A stretch of DNA of 64,000 bases. It comes from Treponema sp. GTDB lineage: Bacteria; Spirochaetota; Spirochaetia; Treponematales; Treponemataceae. The notes beneath the pieces were generated by a model. That model was not told the origin of the DNA. It searched no databases and saw only the letters and a program-made list of their open reading frames with translations. Shown piece after piece: positions 36,316 to 41,536 of this stretch. The stretch covers positions 1 to 64,000 of the forward strand of contig SFOB01000012.1 of assembly GCA_004554075.1 (NCBI GenBank), written 5' to 3'. The position numbers and the translations under genes were made by a program. Numbering within the stretch: position 1 is the first letter of the stretch; every line of letters starts with the position of its first letter.

Positions 36316-36780
36316 TTAACAAATCTCCGTTTCTGTTTCATCGCCTAAGAATACATCTTCAGATGAAGCGTCATTTTCTAATATGAAGTTTTCCTGGATT
36401 TCAGGAAGTTTTTCATTATTTGCAGCTTCATCTTTTTTACCTGTAAAGATCAAATGAATTTTTGAGGTACAAATATAAGTTCGTGAATCAAAAAGTCTTT
36501 TCCCATTTTCATCAGTTCCTGTTTCTTTTGTTACCTGCTTCAAATATCCTTCCAGAATCAAAGGCTGGCCTTTCTTTAAGTATGAAGCAAACTTATCGCT
36601 GTTTACAAATGCTGAGCATGGAAAGTAATTTGCTTCATCATAGTAAGTTCCGTCTACATTTTTTCTTGTTTGATTTACGGCAAGAGTAAAAAATGCAACT
36701 TGTTTGTTGTTTGCTTTTGTTTTTAGTACTGCATCTCGTACAATACGTCCCTGTAGTTTTAAGTCATTCATGTCTGACAT
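36316..36780 (-). CDS. ssb: Single-stranded DNA-binding protein
   Basis: A 154-residue protein with the SSB OB-fold pattern: MNDLKLQGRIVRDAVLKTKA, KQVAFFTLAVNQTRKN, YFPCSAFVNSDKFASYLKKG, PLILEGYLKQVT and FDSRTYICTSKIHLIFTG. The tail is acidic (DASSEDVFLGDETETEIC) but lacks the DDxxPF tip of host SSB, so it may not recruit host proteins in the usual way. It coats single-stranded DNA during replication or transfer of the element. A good AGGAGG precedes the ATG. Confidence 0.85.
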   Translation of the reverse strand: MSDMNDLKLQGRIVRDAVLKTKANNKQVAFFTLAVNQTRKNVDGTYYDEANYFPCSAFVNSDKFASYLKKGQPLILEGYLKQVTKETGTDENGKRLFDSRTYICTSKIHLIFTGKKDEAANNEKLPEIQENFILENDASSEDVFLGDETETEIC

Positions 36781-36816
36781 AATTTATGCCTCCTGATTAT
36801 ATTTTTGCGGTTATTT

Positions 36817-37908
36817 CTAACTCACAAGTCCATATTTAATATTTAATTCTTTTTCCTTCTGTTCTCGTAGAACATTTTTCTGTTTTCTTTGTTCTGGAGT
36901 TTCCCTAATCAAATCTATAAAAGTATTCATACTAAAATAGATGGTCTTCAATTCGTTCTGATAATCTGTCTTTTGTTGGTCCGATAGTTTTAGGTATTTT
37001 TTATGAATTATGACTTTTTCTGTATTGTCGAAGGCAGATATGTCAAAATCACATTCCGGGCATGATGTAATATAGTCTGGTAGAAATCTGTTTCCACAAC
37101 AAGGACAGACTATTTTCCTTTCCTCGACTTTTCTTAGATTCTCTTCTTCATTTTGTTTTTTAAAAAGAATAGTCTGCTGCTGCTCTGTGAATTCCTGTGC
37201 AATATCACTTTGAAAAAACAATCTGTAAGCAAGTCCTCTTGGATTTTTTACCTGATTTAATTTTTGCTTTTCTGAAAGTTTGTTTTTGATGAAAGAAAAA
37301 TACAAATCATGATTATTTATTTGATTTTTTGAGAAAAACGCTGCTGCTTTTCTTGGAAAGTCTGAATCAAAAGCGTTTTTTCCGAAATATTTTTCACAAA
37401 GTATTTCAAAATCAGTTTTTTTAACAGCAGTAGCACTATTTTTAGTATTATCATTAGTATTATTGGGTAAAATTTCTTTACCACCTCTGGTTAAATTTTT
37501 TGACCACCCTGGTAAAGTTTCTTTACCACCTTCGCTCTTTTTTTCAGTTTGAGGTGGTAAAATTTCTTTACCACCTTTTTCTTCTTTTTGTGGAATTTTT
37601 TGTAATTCTGATTCAATATTACGAGATTTTTTTGTATAGTATTCGCAACCTGCAACAGAATTTTTATTGTAAATTATTGACTTTACTACCATACCTTTGT
37701 CTATGAGGCTTTGAATACAAGCAATTGCGGTAGGTTTAGAAATATTCAGCCATGCCATGATATAATTTAAACTTCCCTTGAATACAGATTTTCCGTCCTG
37801 ACAAAACCCATGAATAAGGGCATAGACAAGAAGTTCGTTGCCCTTTAAATCGAGTTCATTTATCATCCAGCCAGAAATTTGTATATAATTCTCGTTTTTT
37901 ATGTTCAT
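36817..37908 (-). CDS. HTH replication-initiator-like protein with zinc ribbon
   Basis: A 363-residue protein. Residues 1-90 are a winged helix-turn-helix domain (MINELDLKGNELLVYALIHG, MAWLNISKPTAIACIQSLID) of the kind that opens phage and plasmid replisome organisers. Residues about 100-150 are a linker with three GGKE-I/T-LP motifs. A helical domain (about 160-240) follows, then a four-cysteine zinc ribbon (CPCCGNRF, CPECDF). The linker DNA carries iteron-like inverted repeats, as known for origins lying inside initiator genes such as lambda O. Initiation is inferred; no catalytic motif is present. Confidence 0.68.
   Translation of the reverse strand: MNIKNENYIQISGWMINELDLKGNELLVYALIHGFCQDGKSVFKGSLNYIMAWLNISKPTAIACIQSLIDKGMVVKSIIYNKNSVAGCEYYTKKSRNIESELQKIPQKEEKGGKEILPPQTEKKSEGGKETLPGWSKNLTRGGKEILPNNTNDNTKNSATAVKKTDFEILCEKYFGKNAFDSDFPRKAAAFFSKNQINNHDLYFSFIKNKLSEKQKLNQVKNPRGLAYRLFFQSDIAQEFTEQQQTILFKKQNEEENLRKVEERKIVCPCCGNRFLPDYITSCPECDFDISAFDNTEKVIIHKKYLKLSDQQKTDYQNELKTIYFSMNTFIDLIRETPEQRKQKNVLREQKEKELNIKYGLVS
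37466..37575. repeat. Three iteron-like repeats in the initiator gene
   Basis: GGTAAAATTTCTTTACCACC or a close variant occurs at 37466-37485, 37511-37530 and 37556-37575, each spaced 45 bases start to start. Every copy is itself an inverted repeat (GGTAAA/TTTACC; the third extends to GGTGGTAAA/TTTACCACC). A diverged fourth, GGTTAAATTTTTTGACCACC, lies at 37489-37508. Candidate origin binding sites. Confidence 0.65.
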
Positions 37909-37911
37909 AAT

Positions 37912-38049
37912 CTACCTGACATTTTCTTTTTTAAATTGTAAAACATCATCTTCTACTTCTTTTTGAATTTGATACCGCATCTTTATGTCTTGATTTATGC
38001 AGATAAAGATGTATGCAATTTTGTTTAAGACTTTTTTAATTACTTTCAT
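37912..38049 (-). CDS. Tiny hypothetical protein
   Basis: Forty-five residues, MKVIKKVLNKIAYIFICINQ... with a basic, mildly hydrophobic first half and a charged end. I chose the ATG at 38049 because GGGAG stands 7 bases upstream; the frame stays open to 38094 without one. It directly precedes the initiator gene (3 bases). No function recognised. Confidence 0.45.
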   Translation of the reverse strand: MKVIKKVLNKIAYIFICINQDIKMRYQIQKEVEDDVLQFKKENVR

Positions 38050-38119
38050 TGTTCTTCTCCCTAAATAAATCCTAATCCTTATCCTCAAAAACAATTTTAT
38101 TACAATTTTTTGGATAATA

Positions 38120-38608
38120 TTAACTGTGCCTTACAGACACTCCGTTTTCGTTTAAAAGTTCCTGCAACAGTGAATTATTGATAATCATGATAAATTGTTC
38201 ACAGTACCCGCTAGTTTCAGGATTTCCTCTTGTTACCGTATAGTTTACATCCAGATTTTCTCCGATACCGTCAATCCTGTCTGCGCCGACATACCTTGAT
38301 AAGCAGTCCATAATTGCAAGATTGGTATCTGGATAAGGTGCGGCAAGTGAAATCTTTTTTCTTCCGTTGAAAAAAGTAACAATAATTGAATTATATTTTG
38401 ACGAACCAATTTTAATACCGTTATCAATCATGTTTTTTTCTTTAATAATCTGCTTTCTGTATATCTTTTTATTCTGATTCTTTTTTCCCAATGTAATGAT
38501 AATCAGGTGTGTTATTTTGAAGATAAAAAAGCACACGACAAAGACAATAAGAAATGAAATGAGATACTTGATGTCTTCTTTATAATATATGATTTCAGGT
38601 ATTTTCAT
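38120..38608 (-). CDS. Hypothetical single-span membrane protein
   Basis: A 162-residue protein with one N-terminal membrane helix (residues about 13-40), a short basic stretch, and a soluble C-terminal domain of about 110 residues (SSKYNSIIVTFFNGRKKISLAAPYPDT, LLQELLNENGVSVRH). No family recognised. AAGGAG lies 8 bases before the ATG. It is one of several small membrane proteins in the maintenance block. Confidence 0.6.
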   Translation of the reverse strand: MKIPEIIYYKEDIKYLISFLIVFVVCFFIFKITHLIIITLGKKNQNKKIYRKQIIKEKNMIDNGIKIGSSKYNSIIVTFFNGRKKISLAAPYPDTNLAIMDCLSRYVGADRIDGIGENLDVNYTVTRGNPETSGYCEQFIMIINNSLLQELLNENGVSVRHS

Positions 38609-38702
38609 CTGTTTTATCTCCTTTTTTAATTTGACCTGTCTTTTCTACTGTCATTTGAATGTGATTTTGATTCAGATTTATTGTTTTCTGGTGATTTACC
38701 AT
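38595..38702 (-). CDS. Possible 35-residue small protein
   Basis: A short frame (MVNHQKTINLNQNHIQMTVE...) begins immediately after the stop of the upstream gene (TAAATG) and overlaps the start of the next one by 14 bases. It fills an otherwise empty gap and could be translated by coupling, but has no ribosome site and no recognisable feature. Low confidence. Confidence 0.3.
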   Translation of the reverse strand: MVNHQKTINLNQNHIQMTVEKTGQIKKGDKTDENT

Positions 38703-39266
38703 TTATATTTTTGACAGGTACTTTTCTTTCAGTTCTTTTACAGTAAGGGTATGGCCGTCACGATTATCAACGATGTGATGATATTTTTTTATGTTATTTT
38801 CAGATTCATCAAGTACGGTGTCAAAATCAGAGTTCATAATGTATACATAGCCTTTATTATCCACTGAAAAAGAATTGCATAATATTTCCTTATCAATAGT
38901 AGTATTATAATGAATGGTAAAAATAGAATAATTATACTTATGTTCTTCCAGAACATTTTTTCTTTCAGATTCGTAATTTCTTTTAAGTTTCATAAGGTCA
39001 TGTCTTGAATATAATTCATGAGCATCTCTGTAGAAATAAAAAATCATAAAAATAACAATTGTAATTAAACTCATTGCCAAAAGGGTTTCAAAAAAAACAA
39101 TCTGAGCAGTCTGAGTATTTCCTTCAATTTTAATTTTACAAAGTTTATATGTAGAAAAATTAGCCGACAAATAAGACGCAATGACGATTGCAAAAATCCT
39201 TTTGAACGTAAAAAATACGGCATTGTCTCTGACCGTATTATCATCATAGTAATCTAATGTAATCAT
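38703..39266 (-). CDS. Hypothetical membrane protein
   Basis: A 187-residue protein with two predicted membrane helices (FKRIFAIVIASYLSANF and TLLAMSLITIVIFMIFYFYR). A charged helix and a soluble domain of about 90 residues follow (YSIFTIHYNTTIDKEILCNS, NKGYVYIMNSDFDTVLDE). No family recognised. AAGGAA precedes the ATG. It lies just downstream of parB in the same direction. Confidence 0.6.
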   Translation of the reverse strand: MITLDYYDDNTVRDNAVFFTFKRIFAIVIASYLSANFSTYKLCKIKIEGNTQTAQIVFFETLLAMSLITIVIFMIFYFYRDAHELYSRHDLMKLKRNYESERKNVLEEHKYNYSIFTIHYNTTIDKEILCNSFSVDNKGYVYIMNSDFDTVLDESENNIKKYHHIVDNRDGHTLTVKELKEKYLSKI

Positions 39267-39304
39267 TTTTTAATCTTCCTTATTCCTTATTATTAAGTTT
39301 TCTT

Positions 39305-40261
39305 TTAATAATCTATTTCAAATTTCTCATAAATTATTTCCTTTGAAAAATCAGAGAGTTTTTCATCTTCTCGGATTTCCTCTGCTGATTTACCTTCATC
39401 TATTAGATCGCTGCCTTTTTTCAGTCCCATTTCGTAGGCATTTTTGCGTTCAATGGTCCTTGAAACATCTTCTTCTGGCGTCAGTTTATGTACATCTTCA
39501 CTTGGATGCTCGGTAATAAAGCTTAGTGCACCTGGATTTCCTTCGTTGTCTTCAAGAGCATCTGATAAATCATCAGACATTATTCCTTCCATTTCGGGAA
39601 AAGGAGGCGGTAATTCTTCTTCCTCGGGCGAAACGTTTCGCTCAGCTTTTTTCTTTGTTTTTTCCTGCTTATAAGCCTTGTTTACAGAAAGTTCCCCAGA
39701 TTCAATTTTTGCTAAAGTTTCTTCATCTGCATTTTCTGAAACAGAAATTGCCTTTTCTACAGTTCTGTCTGAAACTCCAAGAACTTCTGCAATTATTTCA
39801 GACTTTTTACCTTCGGCATTCTGTACAAAATCTGTTCCTAAAAGTCTTGAAACATTACGCAATAATTCAGAGCTTTCTAGGTTTCTTCTGTTTACCTGTA
39901 ATCCAAGAACATATTTGTATGCTTCTTCAAAAGTTTTGAAATTATGCTCAAAATATGGAACCGTTTCATATCCTAGTTGTTTTAGTGCTTTAATACGTGT
40001 ATAACCGTCAATCAGATAGTAATGAACTGTTCCATCAACCTCAGTTACTTTCCAAATATGAACTGGCTGAGAATTATCAAATCCATCATCATCTATTGAA
40101 TTCGTTATCCTCTTTAAAAGTTCGTCGTCAATTTTGAACAGGCTTTTAAAATCCGGATGTTCTTCAATTTCGCTTATTTTTATTGATTTGGAGAGTTTTA
40201 ATCCTCCGTCTGCAAATGGAACTGCTGGGCCAGCTCCCAGTATATTTATTCGTTTTGCCAT
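39305..40261 (-). CDS. parB: ParB-like partition protein
   Basis: A 318-residue protein with the ParB N-terminal nuclease-like domain (IKISEIEEHPDF, PVHIWKV, HYYLIDGYTRIKALKQLGYETVP), a central HTH (KSEIIAEVLGVSDRTVEKAI) and an acidic C-terminus (PEEEELPPPFPEMEG onward). ParB binds a centromere-like site and stimulates ParA. It overlaps the zinc-finger gene by one base, itself overlapping parA, so the three form one coupled unit. A perfect 14-base palindrome inside this gene may be its target site. The C-terminal part is longer and more acidic than in chromosomal ParB. Confidence 0.87.
   Translation of the reverse strand: MAKRINILGAGPAVPFADGGLKLSKSIKISEIEEHPDFKSLFKIDDELLKRITNSIDDDGFDNSQPVHIWKVTEVDGTVHYYLIDGYTRIKALKQLGYETVPYFEHNFKTFEEAYKYVLGLQVNRRNLESSELLRNVSRLLGTDFVQNAEGKKSEIIAEVLGVSDRTVEKAISVSENADEETLAKIESGELSVNKAYKQEKTKKKAERNVSPEEEELPPPFPEMEGIMSDDLSDALEDNEGNPGALSFITEHPSEDVHKLTPEEDVSRTIERKNAYEMGLKKGSDLIDEGKSAEEIREDEKLSDFSKEIIYEKFEIDY
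39629..39642. promoter_or_regulatory. Palindrome GCGAAACGTTTCGC, candidate parS-like site
   Basis: A perfect 14-base palindrome within parB. A one-base variant lies at 35473-35486. Chromosomal parS also contains GTTTC/GAAAC arms, but in the order GTTTCACGTGAAAC, so this is not a standard parS. Confidence 0.45.
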
Positions 40262-40452
40262 TATATAAGTTCCTCTCTATATTTATCTGTTGCTTTGTCA
40301 TTTTTTATTTCTTCAATGGAACAATGACTGCATAGAGTTTCTGTTTCATCGATCCACCAGCATGTTCCATATTTGGGATTGTAACAGTAAGTAGTCGCAG
40401 TACATCCGCAGATTCTGCAGATCCCTTTTTGTTTAAGATTTATGTTCTGCAT
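40261..40452 (-). CDS. Small zinc-finger protein between parA and parB
   Basis: A 63-residue protein with the metal-binding pattern CRICGC, then C (TTYCYNPKYGTC), WWIDE and CSHC. Six or more cysteines are arranged as in the small zinc-binding proteins widespread in phages and plasmids (CRxCGCT...CWW...LCSxC). The stop overlaps the parB start and its start overlaps the parA stop. The insertion in a par operon is unusual and suggests it modulates partition or belongs to the same transcript by coupling. Confidence 0.7.
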   Translation of the reverse strand: MQNINLKQKGICRICGCTATTYCYNPKYGTCWWIDETETLCSHCSIEEIKNDKATDKYREELI

Positions 40453-41216
40453 CAGAATTTCTCCACATCATTTTCTGTTCCTGTAATCAGGTTTGCAAGT
40501 TTGTTGAAAGAAACTGCAAGTCTCTGACTTCCAAGCATTCTTGAGTGAATACTGACTTTTTCATCTGTTTGAGTATATTTCCGTGTTGCAGGTGTGTTTG
40601 GAATCTGAATATCAAGAATGTTATTGAATTCGCTTTCAAAAAGTACTGCAAACTGAGATTGTATGCTTTCTGGAAAGACTGCAAGATTTTCCTGCCAGAA
40701 AGTGTAATATATATACCATTTTGGAACCTGCTCATTAAGTTCGTCATAAAGATGAGAACGCAGAAATCGTGAAGTTGTAAGATTAAAAAAATCAAGCTGT
40801 ACAGGTGTAAAAATATAGTCCGCAGCATAAAGTGCGTTCATAACAAGATTGTCATAGGTAGGTGCTGTATCAATTATGATAAAATCATAATCATCTTTTG
40901 GTAATGACTTTTTTAAGACATGATAATCAATAGAGCGTATATCAAACAACCGAAGACTGGAAGGTACAATATCAATATTAGGAATTCTTGAATGAACAGT
41001 ATAACCTTCTGTTGTCCTATGTGTTAGAGCTTCTGCAACATTTTGTGTAGGAAACTCTTCTGCAATTCCCATACAATAATAAATTGTAGAAGAATTGTTT
41101 GTATCCATATCAAAGAATAATACTTTGAAGCCACGAGCTGCCAGATTGTTTGCAAGCAGAACTGCATCAGTGGATTTTCCAACACCACCTTTCATTGATG
41201 AAAATGTAATAACCAT
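40452..41216 (-). CDS. parA: ParA/Soj partition ATPase
   Basis: A 254-residue protein with the deviant Walker A KGGVGKST (residues 9-16), Walker A' FFDMDTNNSSTIYYC and Walker B DFIIIDTAPTYDNLVMNAL. ParA ATPases position plasmid or element DNA with ParB. Its presence with an initiator-like protein argues that the element can exist as a replicating form. AAGGAAG precedes the ATG. The leader region (41217-41390) has a terminator and a long hairpin, suggesting attenuation. Confidence 0.92.
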   Translation of the reverse strand: MVITFSSMKGGVGKSTDAVLLANNLAARGFKVLFFDMDTNNSSTIYYCMGIAEEFPTQNVAEALTHRTTEGYTVHSRIPNIDIVPSSLRLFDIRSIDYHVLKKSLPKDDYDFIIIDTAPTYDNLVMNALYAADYIFTPVQLDFFNLTTSRFLRSHLYDELNEQVPKWYIYYTFWQENLAVFPESIQSQFAVLFESEFNNILDIQIPNTPATRKYTQTDEKVSIHSRMLGSQRLAVSFNKLANLITGTENDVEKF

Positions 41217-41233
41217 AATACTTCCTTTTCAAA

Positions 41234-41284
41234 TTTCAACAGAAAAAATCCGCCTGCCCAATAGCAAATTATTTTCTGTTGAAA
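41234..41284. repeat. 13-base inverted repeat with conserved loop
   Basis: TTTCAACAGAAAA (41234-41246) and TTTTCTGTTGAAA (41272-41284) are perfect inverted arms. The loop contains TCCGCCTGCCCAATA (41249-41263), identical to 7148-7162 before virD4. It lies 18 bases before the parA start on the minus strand. Confidence 0.8.
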
Positions 41285-41300
41285 AATGAATTATAAATAA

Positions 41301-41347
41301 AAAAAAGGCCAACCTGGAAACGGGAAGTTTCGTGGTCAGCCTTTTTT
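41301..41347. terminator. Bidirectional terminator upstream of parA
   Basis: AAAAAAGGC/GCCTTTTTT, ACC/GGT and GAAAC/GTTTC pair in one interrupted stem with a GGGAA loop. A-rich and T-rich flanks allow it to work in both directions. On the minus strand it would stop transcripts before parA, acting as an attenuator or isolating the element. Confidence 0.8.
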
Positions 41348-41372
41348 CTAGCCGCTAAATGCGACTAAATAT

Positions 41373-41387
41373 CCCCCGTTTCAATAG
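41373..41387. repeat. CCCCCGTTTCAATAG, copy 2
   Basis: Exact repeat of 34108-34122. There it carries the ribosome site of the antitoxin gene on the minus strand; here no start codon follows on that strand. Confidence 0.7.
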
Positions 41388-41484
41388 ATACTTAGTAGCA
41401 CTTAGAGCAAAAACAAGCGAATTATTTCCGTTTGTTTATAAGACGATTTTATTACAAGTTGTTTACATATCTATATAAAAATTT

Positions 41485-41512
41485 TTGTATTGTTAAAAAA
41501 GTGTGATATAAT
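41485..41512 (+). promoter_or_regulatory. Promoter of the c-di-GMP hybrid gene
   Basis: TTGTAT (41485-41490), 16 bases, TATAAT (41507-41512), 24 bases before the ATG at 41537. An AAAGGGA lies at 41515-41521, rather far from the start codon. Confidence 0.6.
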
Positions 41513-41536
41513 TAAAGGGATACGTAAAAACCATAA

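Larger units (their letters stand above)
41217..41536. other. Intergenic region at the element/chromosome border
   Basis: This 320-base region holds, in order: a 13-base inverted repeat with the GCCTGCCCAATA loop (41234-41284), a bidirectional terminator (41301-41347), the word CCCCCGTTTCAATAG (41373-41387), and a promoter for the rightward gene (41485-41512). Gene style changes here from plasmid-like to chromosomal. No tRNA gene or clear attachment-site pair is visible. Confidence 0.6.

Noticed and set aside
37466..37575. Possible CRISPR-like repeat array
   Set aside because: The repeats are short, inside a coding gene, palindromic and spaced by coding sequence; there are no cas genes.
39629..39642. 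Standard parS site
   Set aside because: The order of half-sites (GCGAAAC/GTTTCGC) is different from the consensus TGTTTCACGTGAAACA, so I report it only as a candidate site of another type.
41388..41450. tRNA gene as integration target near the right border
   Set aside because: I could not find an acceptor stem or anticodon arm pattern here.
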